Notes under the pieces: model-generated | Databases searched by the model: none | Told to the model about the DNA's origin: nothing | What the model saw: the letters and a program-made list of their open reading frames with translations, nothing else | DNA from: Mycocentrospora acerina | Taxonomy: Eukaryota; Ascomycota; Dothideomycetes; Pleosporales | Assembly (NCBI GenBank): GCA_022701365.1 | Contig: JAKUHH010000059.1 | Location: 62,001 to 126,000, forward strand | DNA: 64,000 nt | Reading direction: 5' to 3' | Part shown: piece after piece, positions 35,341-45,396 of the stretch | How positions within the stretch are numbered: position 1 is the first letter of the stretch | Layout of the letters: every line of letters begins with the position of its first letter | Position numbers and translations under genes: made by a program

Positions 35341-35376
35341 TTGGGGTCGGATGACAGGAGCTCCAACCGACCCCAA
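35341..35376. repeat. Inverted repeat, 10-bp stem
   Basis: TTGGGGTCGG at 35341-35350 pairs perfectly with CCGACCCCAA at 35367-35376 across a 16-nt loop. The CGG and CCG ends point inwards, the half-site geometry used by many Zn2Cys6 dimers, about 180 bp before the amidase ATG. Confidence 0.75.
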
Positions 35377-35552
35377 CTATTTGACCCACTCTGTCAATTT
35401 AGTCTATCAACGACAGCAACGTACTAACTTGCCACCTGCTCGATAAGTGCGAATTATAATAGTGGAAAACCGCGAAAACATCCTGTGCCATCGTTAAATT
35501 TATTGTCTTATCTTCTTCGATTTTGGCTCATTTCAAGATTACGTCTCTAGTC

Positions 35553-37292
35553 ATGTCTGTCTTCTTCGATTCACCGATACGGTACGTTCTCGCGCAAACT
35601 TCCGTGAGTCCAATGAAAACTGAACTAACCGCCACGCAGCGATGACCTAGTCGCCAAAGGCGAAGTAGAGTCTTTACTAACAACAATTGGGATCAATAAG
35701 GGGTTATCAACATCAGAGTCGAGTGAATACCGGCAACTGCTTGCTGCCGTTCATGACGTTGCAGAACACATTCTCGATCTTCCAGACTATACAGTCCAGA
35801 CAGATATTGATACTTATCCGAGAGAGCATGTTCACCGCCCACATGAAAGTGAACAGGATCTTGGTCATGCGTGGGCGCATAAATTCCTCATTCGCGGGAA
35901 TCCTGATGCAGAGTTGTTGAGGGGAAAAACCGTGTGTCTGAAAGACAATATTGCTGTCGCTGGAGTTCCTCAATTGTTCGGCACCGATGCTATACCAGCC
36001 TGGACATCGAGCTCTGATGCAACAGTCGTTAAGCGCGCGTTAGAAGCTGGAGCCGACATTGTAGGAACAACTACATGTGAGAACTTCTGCAATTCCACGT
36101 CATCTTTCACAAGCGCACAAGGCACCGTTCAAAATCCGTATGCACAGGGCTACTCAGCTGGTGGTAGTACATCTGGAGGTTCAGCATTGGTCGGTGCTGG
36201 TTTGGTCGACATTGCTATTGGCGCCGATCAGGGAGGAAGCATCAGAGTGCCCGCATCGTTCTGCGGATGTATGTATTCTTTCAACTACGATAGGTGTTAC
36301 ATCCAACTAATCATAAGACAGGTGTGGGATTGAAACCAACTCATGGGCTGGTACCCTATACTGGAATCTCTAGTGGCGATGCTATCAACGACCATGCCGG
36401 ACCTATTGCTAGAACTGTGACAGATGTCGCCCTATGTCTTGACGCAATAAGTGGAAGAGATGATTTTGACGACAGAACACTCGGAGCACCAATTCACGGA
36501 TCAACAAATTACGCTAAGAACCTTCGGGGCTCTGTGGTCGGGATGAGGATTGGTATTTTGATTGAGGGATTTGAACATCGTCTAGTAGACAGCAAGGTGA
36601 AAAGTACTGTACTAAACGTAGCACATGACTTCAGAAAACTCGGAGCTACTGTTGATGAGGTTTCGTTACCTTTGCATCTCGAAGGGCCAGCCATATGGAC
36701 GATACAACAGCGCATTGCTGGATCGCTAGGCCTGATGGGTTACGCACATGGACGAAGAGGTCTATTTTCGACCGAGTTCGAAGCAGCACGACGTCCTTGG
36801 ACAGACCAATCTTTTGAGAAGCTATTTCCGTCGACGAAAAACACCTTAATCAACGGTCTATCGCTCATGAGGAGCTACCCAGGCCTTTATGCCAAAACGA
36901 TGAATCTCGCACAGCAACTACGAGACTCGTACGAAAACTTGTTTCAAAAATATGATCTTGTCATCATGCCGACAACACCTTTCGTAGCACCCTCGAATCC
37001 GCAATGGAAGCATGGAGACTCACCTATGGCTGCACTTAGACCAAGTATGGGTATTACCACCAATACTGCAATATTCGACGTCACTGGCCATCCAGCATTA
37101 TCTCTCCCAGTAGGATTTGCTCCTTCCAATGAGGACCCAAGCATAAGGTTGCCGGTAGGAATGCAGCTTGTTGGAGGCTTATGGCAAGAACAAAAAATCC
37201 TTGATGCGGCATACGCATGGGAGTCGGTCAATGATTGGAGGCAAATAGGTGCACCAAATGTATCTACACAAAAGCTTGCAACTAAACTTTAA
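35553..37292 (+). CDS. Amidase, amidase-signature family
   Basis: Exons 35553-35581, 35640-36268 and 36322-37292 give 542 residues. The signature Ser-cisSer-Lys triad is visible: Lys in VCLKDNIAVAG, the two serines in YSAGGSTSGGSA, and GADQGGSIRVPASFCG. The VGLKPTHGLVPYTG continuation is restored when the 53-bp intron 2 is removed. Family members hydrolyse carboxamides to acid and ammonia in the cytosol. Following the CE4-type hydrolase and ADH, it could cleave the half-amide left after imide ring opening, as HxnN is thought to do in nicotinate catabolism. The first exon codes only nine residues, and its start is the nearest in-frame ATG. Expression may depend on the hairpins upstream. Confidence 0.9.
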
Positions 37293-37655
37293 TTTCACTC
37301 AAGAAGTGTAGCGCGGACCGTACGCTATTTTTTTTGAGGCTTGTTCCCTGGATTCAAGTACGTCAGTGCGTACGTAGACTTCTGCAACTCAAGCTAGTAA
37401 TCAAGACAAATATCTCTACCATCCCCAGAAATCAAGGTCATGACAATGCAGGCTTATCAATCACTCTTCTTCGTGTCTCCAGGGTGGAAGGCGCCAAGCA
37501 AGATGCCTAGATCTGTCAGCTTACGGTGCATTTTTCAACAAACCAATCAGAGCAACTCTCGCCGTTTGGCGTCATTCGGTTCGCGGATCTCACTTACTTC
37601 TCTTCAACTGCTCTAAAAAGGTGTGAAAGTGGGAAAAGATAAATCGAACCTCACG
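37293..37655. other. Intergenic region upstream of the reductase fusion
   Basis: These 363 bp hold the amidase 3' UTR and the reductase promoter. An in-frame ATG at 37623 would add 11 non-family residues. I see no other element. Confidence 0.5.
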
Positions 37656-39473
37656 ATGGCATTCTCATTGGCGATGCCATGGAACGAAGGCGAAGAGAAG
37701 ATGCACAAGCTTCTCCATGTGCCTTCGCAAGACAATCCGACCTCCACGATGCTCACAGCGCAGGCGTCGTTCTTGCTCCAACGTGCCCCACTTCTCGCTT
37801 TTGGAGCTCTGGACTGCTCTTCTCGACCGTGGACTGCGCTTTGGGGAGGTGAGACAGGTTTCTCGGAGCCATTAGGTGGCGGTCTCATTGGTACGCGAAC
37901 ACGTGTTGATAGTCGAAATGATCCTGTTGTGCAGGCACTTATAGGAGATGCGGAAAAAGGCGAAACATTGAAGGCACAAGGAGACGAGAAGATGATTTCG
38001 GGACTCACGATTGACTTGGTGACCAGGAAAAGAGTAAAGATTGCAGGGAAGATGGTTGCAGGAACGGTTCGGAAAATAGATGTCGAGTTTGAGCAGGACG
38101 AAACGAAGCCAGGAGGTGTCCCAAAGACACAAGACCAGATTCAACTTGTTACAAAGGTTGAGCAGAGCATGGGAAACTGCCCAAAGTACCTCAATCAATA
38201 TGAAATTAGGCCTGCACTTGTCTGCTCGGAGCTAGTGTCTCAAGGACCCGAATTGACAGAAGCAGGGAAGGATCTAGTAGCGCAAGCGGACATGTTCTTC
38301 CTTACTACTAGTAGCGGTCTAGATATGGACACCAATCACCGCGGCGGTCCTCCAGGGTTTGTGCGCATCATATCGGCCAAGCAGATTATATACCCAGAGT
38401 ACTCAGGAAACCGACTTTATCAATCTCTGGGAAATCTTTTACTCAATCCAAAAATTGGTATTACGTTTCCAAACTACGAGACTGGAGATGTCCTTTACAT
38501 CACTGGCACGGCTAAAGTACTCGTCGGCACAGAGGCGACAGTTATTCTACCGGGTAGTGACTTTGCTGTTCAAATCACGCTCGATGAGACGAAGTTAGTA
38601 ACACAAGGATTACCATTCCGCGGGGCGCGGAAGACTCCAAGCCCATATAATCCCCATGTACGCTCACTCGCCTCAGAAGGAAACATCAAGTCATCCTTGT
38701 TGTCATCCCCGACCTCGAAGAAACAAACTGCGCGTCTAACTAAGAAAGTCCTTTTGACACCCTCAGTAGCTTGCTTCACTTTCGCAGTCTCCGAAGGTAT
38801 CAATTATCAGTCTGGTCAATGGGTTGCCCTTGATTTCAAATCAGAGCTCGACATTGGGTACGAGCATATGCGTGACAACGATCCCCAGAGCTTGAATGAC
38901 GACTTTGTGCGCACATTCACTATCTCATCTGCACCTAATGGAAATGACAAGGAGTTTGAGATTACTATTCGTAAAGTCGGCACTGTAACGGCCTATCTGT
39001 TCCAACAGAATGCCCGTGCAGGACTAGAAATACCTATTTTGGGCGTTGGGGGTGAATTTTCCATCGTCCAGGCTGAGCAAGGCGTAACGCCGTTCATTGC
39101 GGGTGGAGTGGGTATCACGCCTCTTCTAGGGCATTTGCAGAATTTGGATCTCAGTCCGAAACGACTCAGGCTCTTATGGACAGCTAAGCTGTCGGATATC
39201 GACCTCGTTCTTGAAACACTGGAGCGCCACATCGGACTTGCTACCTGTACTCAGATCTATTTCACAGGCGATGCTTCGCAGTATGGTGGTGAAGACAAAA
39301 TAGAGAAATTGAGAGGAAAAGGGGCGCGAGTAGAAATGAGAAGAGTGGCTAAGGCTGATTTGGAAGCCGTAGAAACAAGTACCTGGTATCTTTGCGCAGG
39401 CAAGCAGCTTAGGAAGAATGTTCTCGCTTGGTTACATGGGAAAGAGGTTGTTTTTGAGGATTTTGACTATTGA
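37656..39473 (+). CDS. PNPOx-like FMN domain fused to a ferredoxin-reductase-type FAD/NAD(P)H domain
   Basis: Single-exon gene of 605 residues starting MAFSLAMPWNEGEEKMH. The N-terminal ~300 residues (FLLQRAPLLAFGALD, WTALWGGETGF, GGPPGFVRI, GNRLYQSLGNLLLNP, DVLYITGTA) match the pyridoxamine-phosphate-oxidase-like split-barrel flavin fold. The C-terminal ~230 residues are a ferredoxin-NADP reductase module, with FRTFTISSAPNG for FAD and GGVGITPLLGHLQ for the nucleotide. No [2Fe-2S] cysteine motif is present at the end, unlike many phthalate-dioxygenase-type reductases. The protein probably takes electrons from NAD(P)H through FAD to FMN, either reducing a substrate or feeding an oxygenase such as the neighbouring flavin monooxygenase. 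The latter partnership is a guess. Confidence 0.85.
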   Translation: MAFSLAMPWNEGEEKMHKLLHVPSQDNPTSTMLTAQASFLLQRAPLLAFGALDCSSRPWTALWGGETGFSEPLGGGLIGTRTRVDSRNDPVVQALIGDAEKGETLKAQGDEKMISGLTIDLVTRKRVKIAGKMVAGTVRKIDVEFEQDETKPGGVPKTQDQIQLVTKVEQSMGNCPKYLNQYEIRPALVCSELVSQGPELTEAGKDLVAQADMFFLTTSSGLDMDTNHRGGPPGFVRIISAKQIIYPEYSGNRLYQSLGNLLLNPKIGITFPNYETGDVLYITGTAKVLVGTEATVILPGSDFAVQITLDETKLVTQGLPFRGARKTPSPYNPHVRSLASEGNIKSSLLSSPTSKKQTARLTKKVLLTPSVACFTFAVSEGINYQSGQWVALDFKSELDIGYEHMRDNDPQSLNDDFVRTFTISSAPNGNDKEFEITIRKVGTVTAYLFQQNARAGLEIPILGVGGEFSIVQAEQGVTPFIAGGVGITPLLGHLQNLDLSPKRLRLLWTAKLSDIDLVLETLERHIGLATCTQIYFTGDASQYGGEDKIEKLRGKGARVEMRRVAKADLEAVETSTWYLCAGKQLRKNVLAWLHGKEVVFEDFDY

Positions 39474-40160
39474 GGTCTCTCTGTAGAAGATTGCGAGGCT
39501 TAAGGGTATAATGAACTGAAAGTTATATGGTGACTGTCTTATTTTCATTAAAATTTAAACCCGAAAAATCAAACTCTCGCTTAGTAAACAGTATTAAAGC
39601 TCTTCACTCTATGATGCGTGTATTTGTCTCGTCGCACGCACATGCGCAGCACAACGTTGACTTCTCTACAGTGAACGTCAGTTTTTTGCGTGTAGACATG
39701 AGTCCAATCTCTCAGTTTACTCATAGATAACTTTTCTTTATCTTCATGATTTGAATACCTCAATGGCATAAACACTAATAGCCTTGTACGTCATCTGAGA
39801 TCGAAATATAGGTCAATGCCCTGAGTTCCATGATAAGACAGGATACTAAATTTTAAGAATCGGCTCCCGTTTTGTTCGCAGTGGAACGAGTTGGGTTTGG
39901 TATCGTAATGAAGGCTGAGATATGGGCAGTTGTCAAAGAAATTACATGAAAGATATTAATAATCTAAGTAAGACAAGGTATGCGAAAATCAATTAAAAAA
40001 CTCTTCACAATCGGCACGGCTTGTCACGTATTCTGTGCACAGTCATCAGAAGTCGAATGTACACTGTGTCATGATCACTCAGACTGTCGACATCAGGACG
40101 CTGCTCACTTTGAGCGTTTTCAAATCTTTGTCTAAATTTTAATCATACACTCTGCAAATT
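39474..40160. other. Convergent intergenic region
   Basis: This 687-bp AT-leaning spacer lies between two converging genes, the reductase fusion and the flavin monooxygenase. Only short ORFs occur. Nothing was recognised beyond presumed 3' UTRs. Confidence 0.5.
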
Positions 40161-41742
40161 TCAAAGCTTTGCCTTTACAGTTACTGCACTATTCTCCCTC
40201 GCCTTCTCATTCTCCTCTTTCCACCACTTCTTCCTCTTCTCGTGCCCAGCCATAAATACTTCGAGCCACTTGTTTTCAAACTTGGGTAACTTTCTTCCTG
40301 GTCCTTTATCAGTTGCTAGACTTCGTAATGTCTCAAAGTACTCTTCAAAATCTGGGAAAATGAGCGTGAATGCAGGGCCATCACCACGCTTTGTAATCCT
40401 ATCCTGTTCCCACCGCTTTTGCTCTTCGGGCGAGGGAAGCGCCGCACGACCGGCAAGCACACGCGCAGCGAGTACAGCATGCCATTCAAAGACCTTGAAT
40501 GTGAGGCCCGCGCCAACAGCGCCGACAAAGAGAAGTGTGGGGTCGGGCTGATAGACGACGTGTTGGTACAGATTGGGGATGCGATTGTTGCGGACCTCAA
40601 CTTGTGGCAGGTATGGCAGAGTCCAAGAGTATCCAGTTCCAAAGATGATCTCGTCCACCTGCTCAACCGACGTTCCATCAATGAAATGAACAGTGCGGTC
40701 GTCGGTAATTCTTGCAACTGACGGCTTTTCGACAATACCAGGATTCTTAAACGCCTCATCGCCAAAGTAGCCATTTGCTTTGTGTCCAAGAACTACGGCG
40801 TAGACTGGCCCACTCGAAACACCGACAAGATCGTACGCAATGTCAGCCCCGGAGACGGAAGCACCGACGATAACAACTTTCTGCATGATGGTTAATAAGA
40901 GTTCCTACGTCCATCCAATTCTGAAATCTTACCTTCCCTCGATAGGCATCTCTACCACGAAACATCTTGCTGTGCTTCACGCTTCCTGGCCGCGTCTTCT
41001 CAAACACGTCTAATCCCTCAATGTTAGGTATGTACGGAACGCTGTAGTGGCCACTTGCTACAACGACCCCATCAAAGTGCTCTTCCCACCATTCATCATC
41101 GCCACCCTCAACACCGCCCCTCCTCAGCACCAATCTCCACTCGCTTCCAACCTTCTCAGCCAATTCCACTGTAGTGTTGTAAGACACAAGCTTTTCATAA
41201 CCATTCCGGTTCACAAGCGACTCAATATACTTTCGGATCACAGAATGATGCCTGAATGGGGTATCTTCGCCATGCTTGGAGATAGAAATTTGGGTACGCT
41301 CCTCAGCAATGGGTTCTTGAGAAAAAGACATAGGAATACTGTCTACATTTGTCTCCAAGTACGGGTAGACAGACGACTCAGTATAGCGTGGTTGCTTGGA
41401 TCTGGGAAGACGTGTAGGCAGTGTTGCCGGCGTTGTTAGAGGAAGGTCAGCAGTACGAGTTGCGAGCGATGCCAGGCTAGAATGCTCAATATTTGGTGGT
41501 GGCGCATCGTCCTCAAGCCTGGAATAGTTAATTCACTGATGTTGCGACACATTTTGAACATCATTGTGTGCAGCAGAAATGGGTAGGTTGGAAGATGAGG
41601 TCATGTCTTACCAGCAACCACCTGGGGCCTCTCGTCGTTCGAAGACGCGGATTGTGTCGAACGCGTTTTCTCGAGCAAGCGCATCAATGGCAATAGCTCC
41701 TCCTGGGCCCAAGCCGATTACTGCCACTCGTTTGATAGGCAT
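40161..41742 (-). CDS. Flavin-containing monooxygenase (FMO type)
   Basis: Exons 41742-41612, 41518-40933 and 40880-40161 give 478 residues; introns are 93 and 52 bp. The FAD motif is VAVIGLGPGGAIAI, followed by RVFERREAPGGCW, split by intron 1 at the Trp codon. The FMO fingerprint region reads FDGVVVASGHYSVPYIP. The second dinucleotide motif, VIVGASVSGADIA, starts directly after intron 2. TFEWHAV-type C-terminal features (FKVFEWHAVLAARVLAGR) complete the fold. The enzyme uses NADPH and O2 to oxygenate a nitrogen or sulphur atom of a small substrate, or acts as a Baeyer-Villiger type. It shares a 574-bp divergent promoter with the MFS permease, which suggests co-regulated uptake and oxidation. 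Confidence 0.88.
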
Positions 41743-42316
41743 AATCTCCAAACCTCAAGCTGTTAGTGATTGTCTCTCCACGTTCGTTAGTGGTGGTTCT
41801 TGGAAGATAGCTTAGAAAAGATAACGCGTCGAGCGAAGTCACGAGTTGACTCGATTCCCGTGCCGCGGCACACCGCCGCTTTGACAATTGTGCCCTGCAT
41901 ATTATGGCATTGACAAATTTGTAGCTACTTAGGTGCATGTTTACCCCAGTCCAACGTTTGTGATGTTTGCGACATGAAGATCAAGGATGACGCGATCAGG
42001 AACCGCCGCTCGCCGATGGCTTGGCCCCACCTCGATCACCAGTCGATCGCCACGGGGTGCTATTGTGCGACTGTGTATATATATCTCTAGTCAGGTCTTA
42101 TGGTGCTAGGCATCAATACCGAGAGAAATAGCCACGGCATGGCGTTCGGCATGATAAGACGTGCCGATGATAGCGGCACAAACGCCAGAAATCTCCCTGA
42201 GCACGACATAACTATGAACTGCAAGTTACCAGCCAGATGGTTCGTATATCACAACCATGTGCATGCGTACCTGAACCGTTTTTTTTTGAAGAAAAATCCG
42301 GGTTAAATTGCAGATA
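41743..42316. promoter_or_regulatory. Bidirectional promoter between FMO and MFS genes
   Basis: These 574 bp lie between divergent starts. A TATATATA run at 42076-42083 lies about 235 bp before the MFS ATG. A CpG-containing patch at 41,990-42,060 is richer in GC than its surroundings. No known operator was recognised. Confidence 0.4.
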
Positions 42317-43876
42317 ATGAGTTTACAAGAAGAAAAGGGCGTTTACGAGTCCAACACACAAAGCGATGTTGATGATACAATTAATATCGAAACAAATGCT
42401 GCAGCCCTGAGGGCGAGACGAAAGCAAGTTTTTCAACCGCCAACACCATTAGGGTTCTCTAACCAACATTAGGGTCGATTTCACCGTCCTCCCTCTTTTG
42501 TTCTTAGGCCTTCTTGTGTTTCAATTGGATCGCATGAACCTCGCGAGTGCCCTCACAGATGGGTTTGCCAAAAACATCCATGTTAACCAAAACACTATCA
42601 ATCTAGGCAATCAGTTGATGTTCCTTGGAATTGTAGTTCTGGAGATACCTTCCAACATTATCCTTCAACGTATCGGTCCCCGAAAATGGATCTCGGCTCA
42701 AGTTTTCATCTTCGGACTCGTCGCTACTTTGCAAGTTTTCGTAAAGGACCGAACTGGATTTCTTGTCTCCCGAGCATTCTTGGGTTTGTGTGAAGCTGGA
42801 TATATCCCAGGCGGTATATACACACTCTCCACGTGGTACACAAAGCGGGAATTAGCCAAGCGAGTTGCTGTGTTTTTCTTCGGCATGTTTGGTGGTAACG
42901 CGATCAGTCCATTGCTTGCAAGTGGAATACTGAAACTAGGTGGAAGAGGTGGTTTGAAAGGTTGGCAGTGGCTGTTCATGCGTGGGTTTCCCGAGCATGT
43001 CCAAACAGCTCAACAACTAACATTTGTACAGTCGAGGGCATTTTTACCATGTGTGTTTCTGTAACATTGCTCTTTCTCTTGCCGGGTTCTCCGGACCAAC
43101 CCCGGCCGTTGCTCTCATCCGGATTGATCAAGTTCAAAGAAAGTGACCGTGAAGCCCTTCAGCAAAGACTTTTGGCAGATGATAGTGAGCGAAGCCCTGG
43201 TTCTCAAGGTCTACGGATCCCGCTGTCACTTGTGTGGAAAACGGCAAAGCACTACCGTCGCTGGGCGCATTTCGTATCGACGTTTGCTGTATTTTCAACA
43301 TGGTCGTCGCTGACCACTTATACACCTACTATCATCATGGCCTTGGGATTTAGTCGCATACAAGCCAATGCACTTGCTTCTGTCGGAGGTTTTCTGGCGC
43401 TCGGTGTAGTTTTCCTATTTGGGTGGCTTTCCGATAGAACAAACAAGCGAGGGTTGACCGTAATCGCGGCTCAAGCATGCTATCTACTGGTCTTGGTTGT
43501 TGCTCGATCAGTTCATCCTTCTGTCGGCAAATGGTCACGTTGGGGTCTCTGGACAAGCATCAACGCATTTGCTATCGGCTATCATCCAGTTCACAATTCC
43601 TGGGTCCAGTTGAACTGCAAGGAAGCGGGTGAACGTAGTATCAGCATTGCCATGTGGGTGATGAGTGCAATCTCAGGGCTTATGGTTGGTACCCAGTATT
43701 ACCGGGCTGACGATATTCCGTTCTACAGCAAAGGGCTGAGAACGCAAATCATCATGGTTGCAATAGGTATGATATTTGCTATTGTGCAAGAGGTGGTTTA
43801 TGTGACTCATAATCGTAAGTTGGTAAAGAGTTGGAAAGAGTTGGGTGGTGTGGAACCATGGCTGTACACTCTCTAG
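42317..43876 (+). CDS. MFS permease, anion:cation symporter (Dal5/Tna1-like)
   Basis: Exons 42317-42423, 42473-42981 and 43032-43876 give 486 residues. Exon 1 ends in CGAAA and intron 1 begins GCAAGT, a GC-AG intron of 49 bp; the frame then continues as VDFTVLPLLFLG. The first helix carries DRMNLASA, the signature of the allantoate/nicotinate-type permeases. GLCEAGYIPGGIYTLSTWY and the loop RELAKRVAVFFFG are also typical. About twelve membrane segments are present. Dal5, Tna1 and HxnP/HxnZ-like proteins bring small carboxylates, ureides or nicotinate into the cell. The stop codon overlaps the stop of the convergent PUS4 gene. Confidence 0.88.
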
Positions 43877-45028
43877 GGCACACAAATTGATCCAGGTTTT
43901 TCAGTTGATGTTACTACAGCCTGAGTATCGCTTGCGGCTGGCTTCCGACTCCATTTCCCTTTGAACTTGCCGCCTTGCTGCTTGATTCGTTCTTGCTTTG
44001 TTTCAGCAACCCACTCCCCTCGAAATCGCTGTTTGGGTCTACCCGTCTTCTCTTCAGCAAGTGTGCGCTTAGTGCTGAGGCTTCGGCCGTTGATATGGCC
44101 AACAGTCTTAGGGTTCGCATCAACCCACTGTTCGAGCTGTGGTCGAAGCTTAGCTGCCCACGCGTTTTCTCCGTTTTCTAAATCCGTATATGTAATTGCA
44201 GGCACCAGATCTGTGGACTCCAAATAATTGTCTGCACTGAATGACGCCTGTTGCGTTCGGAGCAATGATGTCATGTGTGAGAAGGTGTCGCAAGCAAGTC
44301 CGAGGTCATGAGCAAAGCTGCGAACGTAGAAACCAGAGCACACAGTGAGTTTGATCTTTGCCGCAGGCGCCAGAGCCGGAGCTTCACTTCCTGGCCATGG
44401 GAAAGCATGTTGGCCAGGCTCGTACCATTCGAGTAGCGTGCACTCATCAACATGCATCTCCCTGCTAGCCAACTGTCGCGGCAGTTCCTTCCCTTCGCGG
44501 GCATACTCGCAGGCCTTTTTTCCATCCACTTTCAGTGCAGAGTATATGGGCGGGGTCTGCATGATGTTTCCACGAAACAGCGCCAGCTTATCTTGAATAA
44601 GCTCTTTTACAACATGGCAATGGCCTGCCTGTTCCACTACTACACCAGTTGAGTCATAAGTGTCGGTACTCGCACCAAACAGGACAATTGTTTCATATGT
44701 CTTGTTGCATGCTAAAAATTGTTGCAGATGCTTTGTGCCCCTTCCGATACCAACAATTAGTACACCTGCGGCCAAGGGGTCGAGTGTCCCGCCGTGGCCC
44801 ATCTTGAAGACTTGGCCATCATCTTTGCTAGGTCTCGCAGGCTGTCCTTTCAGTAAAGGCTCGAAGAGCGTCGATGACGCAAATGTTGCCTGCAACTTTT
44901 CAAGCACATCTGCTGAGGAAACGTGCGCCGGTTTGGCAACGGCTAGGCACTAGTGAGCTCAGTCTCCCAAATGGACGGGTAAGCTCACCAAAGACGCCTT
45001 CTAGAACAATTTCCTCCTGCGCATCCAT
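43873..45028 (-). CDS. PUS4: tRNA pseudouridine-55 synthase (TruB/PUS4)
   Basis: Exons 45028-44989 and 44942-43873 give 369 residues; the 46-bp intron is the shortest here. The N-terminus MDAQEEIVLEGVFAVAKPAH gives the TruB start motif. KMGHGGTLDPLAAGVLIVG contains the catalytic Asp. YETIVLFGASTDTYDSTGVV and GFYVRSFAHDLG are further TruB blocks. It isomerises U55 in the T-loop of tRNAs, in nucleus or mitochondria. The C-terminal ~100 residues are basic and extended, common in fungal PUS4. Its stop (CTA, 43873-43875) shares bases with the MFS stop (43874-43876). It is divergent from the next C2H2 gene. Confidence 0.92.
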
Positions 45029-45396
45029 GATTCGACGTGTAGAATTACGATGGAAGAAATCCTGTTTGCCGATCTTGTGATGGGTTCGCGTAGTTCTGAA
45101 CACGCTAGGTATAACGCTTGCCTCGATCAAGTGGTGTGGGTCAGATTACAATGCAGACGCTTTCCGCGCCTTGCGTGTGTCCTTCAGGCTTGTCTACACT
45201 CGTCAGAACCTGTGCAATCGTCTCCTTCTCTAGAAATCCGGGTCTAGGTCTCTGGGAAAGACTATGAAGGATGGGGTTGCTTGGTGCTTGGTTAGGGCCT
45301 TTAGACTAGCTCGATCGGCCCGACGAGCACTCCGGATTTCGGACCCACTACCTCTAGAGTCATTCTCGATTGCTTGCCACTCACAAACCTTAGGAT
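45029..45396. other. Divergent promoter region, PUS4 / C2H2 gene
   Basis: These 368 bp lie between two gene starts reading outwards. Composition is ordinary. No known motif was assigned. Confidence 0.45.

Larger units (their letters stand above)
34997..35552. other. Amidase promoter region with two adjacent hairpins
   Basis: This 556-bp spacer between the ADH and amidase genes, both on the plus strand, contains two strong inverted repeats (35301-35329 and 35341-35376) in its middle. They are described separately. No convincing ORF is present. The 3' UTR of the ADH and the amidase promoter must lie here. Confidence 0.55.

Noticed and set aside
35073..35366. 97-codon minus-strand ORF between ADH and amidase
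   Set aside because: It spans the hairpins, has no domain and no supporting splice or start context. The hairpins are a better explanation.
25830..43876. Polyketide, peptide or terpenoid biosynthetic cluster
   Set aside because: There is no PKS, NRPS, terpene synthase or P450 in this block. The enzymes fit uptake and breakdown better than synthesis.
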